DNA from: Clostridia bacterium
GTDB lineage: Bacteria; Bacillota; Clostridia; Oscillospirales; Acutalibacteraceae
Direction of reading: 5' to 3'
Length of the DNA: 40,083 nt
NCBI GenBank assembly: GCA_017443405.1
Contig: JAFRXS010000096.1
Coordinates: 1-40,083 of the forward strand
Positions 17,486-25,755 of this stretch are shown here, one piece after another (position 1 is the stretch's first letter; every line of letters starts with the position of its first letter). Under the pieces are notes generated by a model that saw only the letters and a list, made by a program, of their open reading frames with translations, did no database searches and had not been told where the DNA came from. The position numbers and the translations under genes are program-made.

Positions 17486-20257
17486 TCAGTCCTCCTTTGA
17501 TTGAACGCGGCGTTTCCGCGGGGCGGCGTCTGCCTCCGCTTTGAATAAAAGGTCCGCGGCGTTGTCGTAATGATCCGTCAGGTTTGTCCCGACGCCCGTC
17601 GGCGTGCCTGCCCGGCGCGAAGGACGTCGTTCCCCCCGAGTGCGCGCGGCGCGCGCGGCGGCGCATAAGAACACGACCGCCGCGGTCACCGTTTCGCCGA
17701 CTCCGAGCGCGAGACCGACGTCGATATTAAGAACGTTGTTGATGAGATAGGTCGCGCCGAACGATACGCCGACCGCGACGGCGATGAGAAGTACGCGCGG
17801 CGGGACGCGGCAGACGGTGAGCCAGATCGCGGCGCCCGCTGAGATCATGAATACCGCGAGGCAGGCGGCGTAGGCGTACATGCGCCACTCGGCGCAGAAC
17901 ACGCGGTACAGCGGCCACAGCAGAGCCGCCATTATCAGCGGCGCGGCGACCGGCAGTATCCTTTTTGCAGAGCGGACGCCCCTTTTGCGGCGTGCGGCGA
18001 CGGCGTTCAGCAGCGCGGCGGCGATGAGAAGCGCCGCGGGCAGCCACAGGGAGATAAGACGGACCGCTCTCAGCGCGCCGTAGCTGAAGCGCGCCTGCGA
18101 GCAAGCCTCGGGATAGGCGGAAAGGTCGCTTTTCCGGAAGACCGGACCGTGCTCCCATTCGCTCCCGCAGCCGACGCTCTCGCCGTCCGCGACGCCCGCC
18201 GAGGTGAAATCGCAGGGCTCGAACGCTATTGAGCCGGAGAGGGCGGGGGACCCGGGCAGCAGCGTGAAGTCGCGTCCGTCGGGATCGGCGAACACCGGAT
18301 CGCCGATAAGGTCAAGCGTCATATATCCGCTGCGGTTCGCGTCCTTAAAGGAATACCTCGTCTTTTTTTCGTAATTCCCGGAATAGCCGTCGGAGCCGAA
18401 AACGTCCGCGCCGTTCGCCGTGTCCCAGAGCAGGTTGCCCGCCTCGGTGTAGGTCGCCTTCTCCGACACATCCAGCAGCACCGGCGCGTTGTCGGAACAG
18501 AAGATATTGCCGTAACAGTCGCAGGTGTGGTCCGTTTCGAGCCCGTCGCCCCGGCCGGGGTCGAACGCCGAGAGCTTGCAGAACGCGACGGTATTGCCCC
18601 TTATTATATGATCCTTGTTGTAGCCGCCGACGTTGATCCCGGTGGCAGCGCAGTCGTAGATGAGGTTTTGTTCTATCGTGAAATAGGAGCTCCCGGCGTC
18701 CGTGTAGATGCCGTTGCCGCCGTAATCGTTCACGCCGTGTCCGCGCGTGACGCTGTAGATGACGTTGCGCGCTATGACCGTGCCCTTCTGCTCGCCGAGA
18801 AGGTACATCCCGCCGAGGTCGGACAGCCAACCCTGACCTATGTCGTAGATCAGGTTGTCGGTGATGCGGACGTTTTCGGTCACCTGATAATCGTGCCCCC
18901 ATATCCATCCGCAGGAAAGCCCCGTGTAGTAGCCGTCGTGTATCTCGTTATGGCTGACTTCGCTGTCCTTTACGTACATCAGGTGCACGCCGGTGGATTC
19001 GTAGGTGTTCCTGCCGTAAGCCTCTATTAGGTTGTTCTTCACGGTAAAGCCGCTCATCGCCTCCTGCGCGTTTTCCGCGTCCGGTTCGACGTTCTCGCCG
19101 TAGATCGCAAGAGCGGACGAGCCGATACGGCGCATAAGGCAGTTCTCGACCCGGCAGCCGTGGCAGTTTTTGATGAATTTTACCGCGGTATTGCCTATGT
19201 CGGTGAACTCGCAGCCCAGGAAGGAGACGGAGTCGGCGTTTTGTATCTCTATCGCGGCGTCGCAGTCGGTCGATGCCTGATAGGCGTCGATATCGTACTC
19301 GTACCGCGTGCCGCTGTCTTCGGGCGGAGAGGCGAGCGTCCACTCGCTGCCGGTAAAGCGTATGCCGGAGAACGTGACGCCGGAGCAGCCGTCGATCTTC
19401 ATGAGGTACTGCGAAACGGGAGCGTAAAGGGTCAGGTCCGCCGCGGTCTCGCCGTCAAACGGGACGTAGTAAAGCGTTCCGTCCGCCCCGTCAAGATACC
19501 ATTCGCCGGGCTCGTCGAGCGCCTCGAACACGTTCTCGAACCAGTACACGTCGCCCGGCTTTACTTCGTAGGTCGCGGTGCGTCCGAGCGCGACTCGGCC
19601 CGTCGCGGCGTCGTAGCCGCCTATAAGCGCTATCTCGTCGAGCCACGCGTGCGTTATGCGGCAGTAGACCTCGTCCGGCCGCGAAAAACCGGCGCCGACC
19701 TCCCCGGTGTCCGCGTAGAAAGCGACGCAGCCGTTCGACGCGTCCCACCAGCCCTTGTTGCCGGGGAAGCGCTCGTCCTCGCGCGACACGCTCTTGACCG
19801 TGAAGCTGCCCGTCTGCGGATACCGCGGCGTGCGTATCGTCCGATCCGGATGATAAAGGGCGTTGAAGCGCAGATCGGTATGGACGGAAAACGCCCTGAC
19901 GCCGCCGACCTCCGTTTCCGTGAAGCCCGTGACCGGGACAGACGCCGTGAATACGGGCGTTTCGTCCCCGTAGGCCTTGAAGGTCACGCCGCCGGGGACC
20001 GCGCCGTCGAGGATCAGCGGCTCGGCGAGCGTATATGTCCCCCCGCGCAGGATCACCACGCCGCCCTCAGCGGCTCCGGAACGTTTGAGCCTTTCGAGAG
20101 CCTCGGCGGGCGTCGCGAGCGGGTCGGAAACGGTGCCCGCGGCGCCGTCGTCCCCGTCGGGAGCGACGTACAGCGCCTCGCCCTGCGCGGCCGCGGGTAT
20201 CAGCAGCGCGAGTCCCAGCGCGAGTATTATGAGGATGCCGGTAAATCTTTTGAACAT
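17486..20257 (-). CDS. Secreted/membrane right-handed beta-helix protein with C-terminal transmembrane bundle
   Basis: A 923-residue protein. Residues 1-25 are a signal peptide (GILIILALGLALLIPAAAQG), followed by LYVAPDGDDGAAGTVSDP, the usual entry to a pectate-lyase-like parallel beta-helix. From about 290 to 640 there are repeated right-handed coils (SVSFLGCEFTDIGN, HGCRVENCLMRRIGSSAL, SEVSHNEIHDGYYTGLS, TVIARNVIYSVTRGHGVND). Catalytic residues cannot be assigned. After about residue 740 come about five hydrophobic spans and a basic tail, unusual for beta-helix glycosidases or lyases, so the helix is probably anchored outside the cell. ATG 20257 has GGAGGAG upstream. It is the first gene of an operon with ThuA and Gfo/Idh proteins, suggesting polysaccharide binding or degradation. 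Confidence 0.85.
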   Translation of the reverse strand: MFKRFTGILIILALGLALLIPAAAQGEALYVAPDGDDGAAGTVSDPLATPAEALERLKRSGAAEGGVVILRGGTYTLAEPLILDGAVPGGVTFKAYGDETPVFTASVPVTGFTETEVGGVRAFSVHTDLRFNALYHPDRTIRTPRYPQTGSFTVKSVSREDERFPGNKGWWDASNGCVAFYADTGEVGAGFSRPDEVYCRITHAWLDEIALIGGYDAATGRVALGRTATYEVKPGDVYWFENVFEALDEPGEWYLDGADGTLYYVPFDGETAADLTLYAPVSQYLMKIDGCSGVTFSGIRFTGSEWTLASPPEDSGTRYEYDIDAYQASTDCDAAIEIQNADSVSFLGCEFTDIGNTAVKFIKNCHGCRVENCLMRRIGSSALAIYGENVEPDAENAQEAMSGFTVKNNLIEAYGRNTYESTGVHLMYVKDSEVSHNEIHDGYYTGLSCGWIWGHDYQVTENVRITDNLIYDIGQGWLSDLGGMYLLGEQKGTVIARNVIYSVTRGHGVNDYGGNGIYTDAGSSYFTIEQNLIYDCAATGINVGGYNKDHIIRGNTVAFCKLSAFDPGRGDGLETDHTCDCYGNIFCSDNAPVLLDVSEKATYTEAGNLLWDTANGADVFGSDGYSGNYEKKTRYSFKDANRSGYMTLDLIGDPVFADPDGRDFTLLPGSPALSGSIAFEPCDFTSAGVADGESVGCGSEWEHGPVFRKSDLSAYPEACSQARFSYGALRAVRLISLWLPAALLIAAALLNAVAARRKRGVRSAKRILPVAAPLIMAALLWPLYRVFCAEWRMYAYAACLAVFMISAGAAIWLTVCRVPPRVLLIAVAVGVSFGATYLINNVLNIDVGLALGVGETVTAAVVFLCAAARAARTRGERRPSRRAGTPTGVGTNLTDHYDNAADLLFKAEADAAPRKRRVQSKED

Positions 20258-20297
20258 GACGCTCCTCCGACTGCGGAAATAACGAAGTTACAAAACG

Positions 20298-20326
20298 AGT
20301 ATAACACGCCCGCCCCGCCGAATCAA
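20298..20326 (-). promoter_or_regulatory. Promoter of the beta-helix/ThuA/Gfo-Idh operon
   Basis: Minus strand TTGATT, a 17-nt GC-rich spacer, TATACT. The predicted transcript start is about 30 nt ahead of the ribosome site. Confidence 0.78.
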
Positions 20327-20405
20327 GAGCGCGGGGATATGTTTGAGGTTTCCGCAAGAGCCGCGGGGCACCGGCGCGGAAACAACATATATGCGGCAAA
20401 ACGAC

Positions 20406-20434
20406 TTGATTTATTATCGCGAATGATATATAAT
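20406..20434 (+). promoter_or_regulatory. Promoter of the glycosyltransferase/radical SAM operon
   Basis: TTGATT (20406-20411), a 17-nt spacer, TATAAT (20429-20434), divergent from the beta-helix promoter. Confidence 0.78.
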
Positions 20435-20500
20435 AAAATTGAATTATTACAAGCGAGAGGTCTTTGTCGGTGAAAACTGTCCGGATCGTGAAGGATTGAG

Positions 20501-21226
20501 ATGTTCGAAGGATTAACTGTCATTGTCATGGCAATGAATGAACGCAGCTCCCTGGAGCAGACGGTCGATACGGTCATAGACGTCTGCGATAAGGATGATA
20601 TTTATGAAATAATCATCGTGCTGCCTTCGGAAAACTGTCCTTCCGCTCAAACCGGCCGTTCGCTTGCTTCTTCGGACAGAGGCGTTCCGATCCGGACGTA
20701 TATCCAGACGGACCGGAACAGATCCGTCGCTCTCAACGATTCGTTCAGTGAGATCAAAAGCTCGCATTTTGTATATATCGGCGCCGATCTTGAAATGGAC
20801 CCCGTCTCGCTCCGGGATATGATCGCGGTCTCAAAAGAAAAGCCCGACAGTATCGTCTGCGCCTCTAAGTGGCATAAAGAGTCGAAGGTTTACGGACTCG
20901 ATCCGCTCCATGCGCTGGGCAGCTGGACGGTGAACAGGGTCGCGGCTTTCATCCTTGGGTCGAAGGGGACCGATCTGTTTGTGCTGTATGAGATATATCC
21001 GAAGTCCGTTCTTGACCGTATGAGATTCAGCGCGCCGGAAAACGTTCTGTATGAATATACCCTTCGACCGGTTTCCGAGGGCGTTGAGTATATAGAGATA
21101 CCCACGGTATTCCGTAAACGGACCGACGGTAGGTCCACCGTAAGTTTAAAGCAGAATCTGGAGTTTACCTCCGGTTTTATCAAAGCGGCGCTGAGGCTGC
21201 GCCGTGAGACTCTTGGAAAACGATAA
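20501..21226 (+). CDS. Short GT2-like nucleotide-sugar transferase
   Basis: A 241-residue protein with a GT-A-like fold: EGLTVIVMAMNERSSLEQTV at the N-terminus (the typical GT2 start), EIIIVLPSEN, and HFVYIGADLEMDPVSLRDM, where the D-x-E/D element could bind metal and nucleotide sugar. Compared with polyprenyl-phosphate mannosyl- or glucosyltransferases it lacks the C-terminal membrane spans, and the middle region is short. It may be a divergent or non-catalytic member. It is 12 nt ahead of a B12-type radical SAM gene in the same orientation, so the two probably work together. The acceptor is unknown. Confidence 0.75.
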   Translation: MFEGLTVIVMAMNERSSLEQTVDTVIDVCDKDDIYEIIIVLPSENCPSAQTGRSLASSDRGVPIRTYIQTDRNRSVALNDSFSEIKSSHFVYIGADLEMDPVSLRDMIAVSKEKPDSIVCASKWHKESKVYGLDPLHALGSWTVNRVAAFILGSKGTDLFVLYEIYPKSVLDRMRFSAPENVLYEYTLRPVSEGVEYIEIPTVFRKRTDGRSTVSLKQNLEFTSGFIKAALRLRRETLGKR

Positions 21227-21238
21227 ACGGAAGGCATT

Positions 21239-23140
21239 ATGAAACGTATCTACATGGTACAGCCGAATTCCATTTACGGGAATTCCATATATTTCCCATA
21301 TGCCGCAGGGTCTTTGATCGCGTTTGCTTTTAAAGAACCTGCGGTAAGGGACAGTTATTGCTTCCGCGGCTTCGTTTATAAAAAAGAAAAGATCGAGGAT
21401 GTCGTGCGGTCTGTTGACGATCCGTTTCTTATCGGTTTTTCCTGCTATCTCTGGAATTATGAGTACAATAAGGCGTTAGCGCAGGCGATAAAAAAAGAAT
21501 GGCCGGACTGTATCATCGTTTTCGGCGGGCATCAGGTATACAGGGGCAGCGGGCTGCTGGAGGACGGTATCGCGGATATCCTGCAGTTCGGTGAGGGGGA
21601 TGAGACCTTCAGGAGCATCCTGCTCGCGCTCAACGGCGACGGTGAACTGAACGACATACCCAATATCGCCTACAGGGATAACGGCAGCTCCGTCTTTACG
21701 GTATCGCAGACCGTATGTATACCGCAGAGGGTATCCCCTTATCTTGAGGGCTGGTTTGACGAAATACTGGAAAAGGAAAAGGAGCTGACGTTCTGCGCTA
21801 TCCTGGAAACGAACCGCGGCTGTCCCAATAAGTGCGCTTTTTGCGACTGGGGCAACGTCAAATCGCACGTGCGCCTGTTCGATAAGGAGCTTGTAAAGGC
21901 GGAGATCGATTGGTTCGCCGAAAAAAAGATAGATTACGTCTACGGCGCGGACGGCAATTTCGGTCTGTTCCCGCGCGATGAGGAGTTCGTCGATTATCTG
22001 ATACAGAAACACGGCGAAACGGGGTATCCGCAGAAATTCCAGACGACCTTCTCCAAAAACAACCCGGACCAGGTTTTCCGGCTCAATAAAAAGCTGAACG
22101 ATTCGGGTATGAGCAAGGGCGCGACTATCTCATTCCAGAGTCTTTCGCCTGAGGTGCTGAAAAACATCCACAGGCAGAATCTCCCGCTGGATCATTTCAA
22201 GCGGCTGATGCGGCTGTATAACGAAAACGGGATCGCCGCGTATTCCGAGATCATCCTCGGTCTTCCCGGGGAGACTTACGAGTCTTTTCGCGAGGGGCTG
22301 GAAACGCTTCTTGAGAGCGGGCAGCATATGTCCATCGTTATTTTTAACCTGGAGCTGCTGTATAATTCGGTGATGAACGCTCCGGAGTATATCGAGGAAT
22401 ACGGTATAAAGTATTCCTCGATCGAACAGCATCAGTATCACGTTATCCCTTACGATCTGGATATCAGAGAGTATTCGCGCGTGGTGGTATCAACGAAGGA
22501 TATGCCCCCAGACCGGTGGATAGCGACGAATATCCTGGGCGATTTTGTGCGCGCGTTCCATAATCTCGGACTTTTGCAGTGTTACGCGATATATCTGTTT
22601 TACGAAAAGGGGCTCGGTTATACCTCGTTTTACGAGCAGCTGATCGGTTACGCAGCCTCGCATCCCGAAACGGTGTGCGGCAAAGCTTATGCATTGCTTG
22701 AACGGAAGTTTACCGAGATACTCAACGGCAACGGTTCGCTCACCTGGCAGGACGACGATTACGGAAAGCTGACCTGGCCGCTGGAAGAGGGGGTGTTCCT
22801 GCTCGTCGCAAAAGAGATCGATGTTTTCCGCTCCGAGATGCGCTCGTTCCTGCAGCCTCTTTTTGAGGATAGGGAGCTTTTTGAGGATCTTGAGAAATAT
22901 CAGAACGCCGTCGTTAAAACACCGGGTCTTAAAAAGCAGATACTGACGCTTGAATATGATTGGTACGACTATTTTTCGGCGGTTTACGATATCGGCTACA
23001 GACCGCTGAGCAAAAAAAACAACCGGATCGTCGTTGACCCGGGCGAGATCGATTCCGATCTGCCTTCTTTCGCGGAAAAAACTATCTGGTACGGCAGAAA
23101 AGGCGGCAAGAACATAGCGACCGACATCCGCTATGAATAA
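21239..23140 (+). CDS. B12-binding-domain radical SAM enzyme, paralogue 1
   Basis: A 633-residue protein. Residues about 1-135 form a cobalamin-binding-like Rossmann domain (MKRIYMVQPN; PDCIIVFGGHQV; ILQFGEGDETF). The radical SAM core follows with CPNKCAFC (Cys195, 199, 202), which binds the 4Fe-4S cluster and SAM, then ATISFQSLSPEVLKNI and SEIILGLPGETYESF. The C-terminal 190 residues form a further helical domain ending in WYGRKGGKN. Enzymes of this build typically perform C-methylation, ring changes or other radical chemistry, but the substrate is not known. Its paralogue lies convergently downstream. It is probably co-transcribed with the GT2-like gene. Confidence 0.9.
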   Translation: MKRIYMVQPNSIYGNSIYFPYAAGSLIAFAFKEPAVRDSYCFRGFVYKKEKIEDVVRSVDDPFLIGFSCYLWNYEYNKALAQAIKKEWPDCIIVFGGHQVYRGSGLLEDGIADILQFGEGDETFRSILLALNGDGELNDIPNIAYRDNGSSVFTVSQTVCIPQRVSPYLEGWFDEILEKEKELTFCAILETNRGCPNKCAFCDWGNVKSHVRLFDKELVKAEIDWFAEKKIDYVYGADGNFGLFPRDEEFVDYLIQKHGETGYPQKFQTTFSKNNPDQVFRLNKKLNDSGMSKGATISFQSLSPEVLKNIHRQNLPLDHFKRLMRLYNENGIAAYSEIILGLPGETYESFREGLETLLESGQHMSIVIFNLELLYNSVMNAPEYIEEYGIKYSSIEQHQYHVIPYDLDIREYSRVVVSTKDMPPDRWIATNILGDFVRAFHNLGLLQCYAIYLFYEKGLGYTSFYEQLIGYAASHPETVCGKAYALLERKFTEILNGNGSLTWQDDDYGKLTWPLEEGVFLLVAKEIDVFRSEMRSFLQPLFEDRELFEDLEKYQNAVVKTPGLKKQILTLEYDWYDYFSAVYDIGYRPLSKKNNRIVVDPGEIDSDLPSFAEKTIWYGRKGGKNIATDIRYE

Positions 23141-23188
23141 AGCGGATGGCATTGCCCGCTCCGCAACACGGGAGACCGGAAATATAAA

Positions 23189-23224
23189 CAGATAAACCCC
23201 ATCGCGGCAGATGGGGTTTATCTG
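23189..23224. terminator. Bidirectional terminator between the two radical SAM genes
   Basis: CAGATAAACCCCATC (23189-23203) and GATGGGGTTTATCTG (23210-23224) form a perfect 15-bp stem with a 6-nt loop between the convergent genes. Confidence 0.85.
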
Positions 23225-23242
23225 TATGTCGGACATCCCCGC

Positions 23243-25165
23243 TCAATCGATATATGAGATATCCGGTCTTGACGTGGACCACCCCATCCTGCCGTACCAA
23301 AGCACGTATTTGCCGTAGTCCACCCAATTCGTTTTGTGATCGCTGTCGCTCAGCCTGAGCTTGTGCGGTCTTTTTTGCAGATGCCGAAGCTGATTATCAT
23401 AAACCGCGGTCAGAAAACCGTGGACGTCGTACTTCAGGTCGATCACGCTTTCCCTTGAAAGAGGCGTGCGAACGAGATTTTTTGAATACAGCAGCAGGTC
23501 GTCAAAGACGTCTCCGGGGATATCGAATCTGCGCAGATACGGCTCTATCTCATCAAAAAAACGGTCCTGTTGCTCAAGGATATGCAGCAAGGTGTATTCG
23601 TGGTCGTTCCAGATAACGTCTCCGCACGGTCCGAACGTCATTCGGATTATCGCTTTGCCTTCCGACTGTTCCTGCGCATGCCGCTTTACGTTGAAATAAA
23701 GCTTTGACGGCAAAAGGTTGGGGTTTTCCTCGAAAAAGTCGATCATTCCGTCATAAAAACGTTCGTACGGGACGCCGCGTTCAACGTGCAGGTAAACGTC
23801 GAACGCCCGCAGCAGACCGAGACAGTGATAAGCCCTTGCCGTGACGAAAAAGGTCGACGCCCGGACCCACATGTCCCTGGGAAGCGTATTGGTCTCCACG
23901 ACGATCGGACAGTATTCCGGTATATCGTTTTTCTGCATCGCGAAATGCGCGCGTATCAATTCCGTACGCACTGTCTTGATCCCGAAGCGCTCAACGTATT
24001 CCGGCTGCCCCATAAGCGAGTTCGGCAGCAGGATCGCGTGGTATACCTCGAACATAAAATGCTGACCGATCTCAAACAGGGTACCGATGCCGCGTATGAA
24101 GCTTTCATACGTTTCGCCGGGCAGACCCAGGATCAGTTCGGAATAGGCGTGCATCCCCTCCGCCGTATACATGGTGAGGAGGTTTTTGTAGAATTCCAGC
24201 TCGGCGTTGCTTCTTCCGATGTTTTTCAGTACCGTGGGGGATAAACTCTGAAACGAAAGCGTCGCGCCGAACCGGTCAAAATCGCATTCCTTGAATTTCT
24301 TGACTATGGTGAAAACGTTTTCGAAATTGTTTTTTGCGTAATTGATGCGCATGCGCTCCGGAAATCCGGAGGACTCTTTTGCCTCGATAAGAGCGTCGGC
24401 GATCTCAAGATCGCGGCTGAACAGCCCGAAATTTGCGTCGGCGCCCCAGATGAACGCGATCTTATGCTCCGACATCCAACGTATCTCCGCTTTTACCCGA
24501 TCCAGCGGGAACAGCCGGACCTTTGACTTCAGCAGGCCCCAATCGCAGTATGCGCACTGATGCGGGCAGCCCCGGCTGGTTTCCAGGATCGCGTTGAAGG
24601 AAAACTCGGGGTGCTGCTGCAGGATAGTGTCAAACCATCCGTCCAGATAGGGGGAAGGGAAGTCCAGCGCCTTCAGGCATACGGTCTCGGTACGGCGGTA
24701 TCCGCCGCCCGGAAGCCGGAATGAGATGTTCGGCACGTCTTCGGCCGGCGTTCCGAGCGCAAGCGCTTCCATCAGCGCTCGCACGGTGTTTTCGCCTTCG
24801 CCGTGGCACAAATAATCTATGTACGGGTAATCCTCTAAAAATGAAAACGAGTCCGGCACGTTATGTCCGCCGAACGCTACTATGCAGTCGGGATAAGCTT
24901 TTTTGATCTCACAGGCGAGACGTTTGTTGTATTCGGTGTTCCAGCAGTAGTTTGAAAACGCGCAGAAGGCAGGATCATCCAGACGCGCGACGACCTCCCG
25001 CACGTCTTCTCTTAAAAAAATGAATTCCTTGAAGCGGTAAGCTTCGCGCACTGTCTCGCTCTGCCATGCCGCGGCAGCCAGGACGCCTGCGGTGTAAGGC
25101 AGATAAGCGCTCGGCGCGCCGATGCTGGCGGAAACGTCCACCTGCACAAAATACACGTTTTTCAA
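23243..25165 (-). CDS. B12-binding-domain radical SAM enzyme, paralogue 2
   Basis: A 640-residue paralogue of the gene at 21239, with the same domain order. The cobalamin-binding-like domain has PDCIVAFGGHNVPDSFSF and YLCHGEGENT. The radical SAM core has CPHQCAYC (Cys200, 204, 207), GATLSFQSLSPTVLKNI and SELILGLPGETYESF. The C-terminal helical domain ends WYGRMGWSTSRPDISYID. It starts with TTG 25165, behind AGGAGAAGG; there is no in-frame ATG upstream before a stop. Its promoter diverges from that of the twin-peptide genes. The substrate is unknown; the two paralogues may act on related substrates or on different positions of one. Confidence 0.9.
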   Translation of the reverse strand: MKNVYFVQVDVSASIGAPSAYLPYTAGVLAAAAWQSETVREAYRFKEFIFLREDVREVVARLDDPAFCAFSNYCWNTEYNKRLACEIKKAYPDCIVAFGGHNVPDSFSFLEDYPYIDYLCHGEGENTVRALMEALALGTPAEDVPNISFRLPGGGYRRTETVCLKALDFPSPYLDGWFDTILQQHPEFSFNAILETSRGCPHQCAYCDWGLLKSKVRLFPLDRVKAEIRWMSEHKIAFIWGADANFGLFSRDLEIADALIEAKESSGFPERMRINYAKNNFENVFTIVKKFKECDFDRFGATLSFQSLSPTVLKNIGRSNAELEFYKNLLTMYTAEGMHAYSELILGLPGETYESFIRGIGTLFEIGQHFMFEVYHAILLPNSLMGQPEYVERFGIKTVRTELIRAHFAMQKNDIPEYCPIVVETNTLPRDMWVRASTFFVTARAYHCLGLLRAFDVYLHVERGVPYERFYDGMIDFFEENPNLLPSKLYFNVKRHAQEQSEGKAIIRMTFGPCGDVIWNDHEYTLLHILEQQDRFFDEIEPYLRRFDIPGDVFDDLLLYSKNLVRTPLSRESVIDLKYDVHGFLTAVYDNQLRHLQKRPHKLRLSDSDHKTNWVDYGKYVLWYGRMGWSTSRPDISYID

Positions 25166-25197
25166 GCCGAAGCATCCTTCTCCTTATAACTGTTGAC

Positions 25198-25226
25198 ATT
25201 TTATCAAAAATATCAGGTTGCGTCAA
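25198..25226 (-). promoter_or_regulatory. Promoter of radical SAM paralogue 2
   Basis: Minus strand TTGACG (25226-25221), a 17-nt spacer, TAAAAT (25203-25198). Confidence 0.8.
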
Positions 25227-25295
25227 TCGTTTTTTGCCGCGTCGCGCCGGCTGTTAAAATTCACCGAAATATCACAATTGTACAACAGTGCGGGC

Positions 25296-25324
25296 TTGAC
25301 ATAGCGGGATTTTTGTGGTAAACT
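25296..25324 (+). promoter_or_regulatory. Promoter of the twin-peptide unit
   Basis: TTGACA (25296-25301), a 17-nt spacer, TAAACT (25319-25324), divergent from the radical SAM promoter about 70 bp away. Confidence 0.82.
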
Positions 25325-25338
25325 ATCTAAGCACAAAG

Positions 25339-25356
25339 TAGATTTCTTGAAATCTA
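25339..25356 (+). promoter_or_regulatory. Palindrome in the 5' leader of the twin-peptide unit
   Basis: TAGATTTCTTGAAATCTA is a perfect inverted repeat (8-bp arms, 2-nt centre) located about 8-25 nt after the expected transcript start and ahead of AAAGGAG. It could be an operator or a short RNA hairpin. Confidence 0.5.
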
Positions 25357-25383
25357 TCCGATTTTTTTGAAAGGAGCACACCC

Positions 25384-25530
25384 ATGGACGACATTTTCTC
25401 TATCTTCGACAATATCGGCATCGGCGGCACTGATTTCAGCTACATCCGTCAGTTCATCGACTTTTTCATCCAGGGCCTCAACGCCATCCTCAGGCTGTTC
25501 GGCAAGGATGAGATCGTCATTTCCGACTGA
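25384..25530 (+). CDS. Small amphipathic-helix peptide A (48 aa), unknown
   Basis: MDDIFSIFDN begins a 48-residue peptide without a signal peptide, cysteine or known motif. Residues 19-39 contain SYIRQFIDFF, followed by a helix in which hydrophobic residues fall at 21, 24, 25, 28, 32, 35, 36 and 39, an amphipathic pattern. A longer glycine-containing N-terminus and a charged C-terminal tail (KDEIVISD) flank it. A strong ribosome site (AAAGGAG) and mostly C-ending codons suggest high expression. The next gene encodes a shorter paralogue with the same SYI-x-QFID core. The pair has its own promoter and terminator. Functions to consider are a membrane-active peptide, a small regulatory protein or a modified peptide; none is shown. 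Confidence 0.75.
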   Translation: MDDIFSIFDNIGIGGTDFSYIRQFIDFFIQGLNAILRLFGKDEIVISD

Positions 25531-25573
25531 TCCGGCTTACCGAAACATCTATCAATAAAGCGAGGTGAATACC

Positions 25574-25690
25574 ATGGCTGACGAATCCACCACCAACAAG
25601 TACTCCTACATCCAGCAGTTCATCGATTATTTCAAGATGCTCCTTGAGATCCTCAGGCAGCTCTTCAACGCCTTCAAGACTGCGGAATAA
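25574..25690 (+). CDS. Small amphipathic-helix peptide B (38 aa), paralogue of A
   Basis: A 38-residue peptide starting MADESTTNKYSYIQQFID. Residues 12-34 form a near-ideal amphipathic helix with hydrophobics at 13, 16, 17, 20, 23, 24, 27, 30, 31 and 34 and polar or charged residues between. Aligned to peptide A with offset 8 it shares SYI-x-QFID-[FY]-F and the downstream L/I/L/F positions. It has no signal peptide or cysteine. The ribosome site is AGGTG about 7 nt ahead of ATG, 43 nt after gene A. A terminator follows 10 nt after the stop. Acidic N-terminus, basic C-terminal part. Function unknown. Confidence 0.75.
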   Translation: MADESTTNKYSYIQQFIDYFKMLLEILRQLFNAFKTAE

Positions 25691-25700
25691 GAGTTTATTT

Positions 25701-25727
25701 AAGGGCTGTTGATCAGCCCTTTTTTTG
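25701..25727 (+). terminator. Terminator of the twin-peptide unit
   Basis: AAGGGCTG (25701-25708) pairs with CAGCCCTT (25714-25721) and is followed by a T-run. Confidence 0.9.
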
Positions 25728-25755
25728 TTTGTTTTCAGAACGGTTTGAGTCATAA

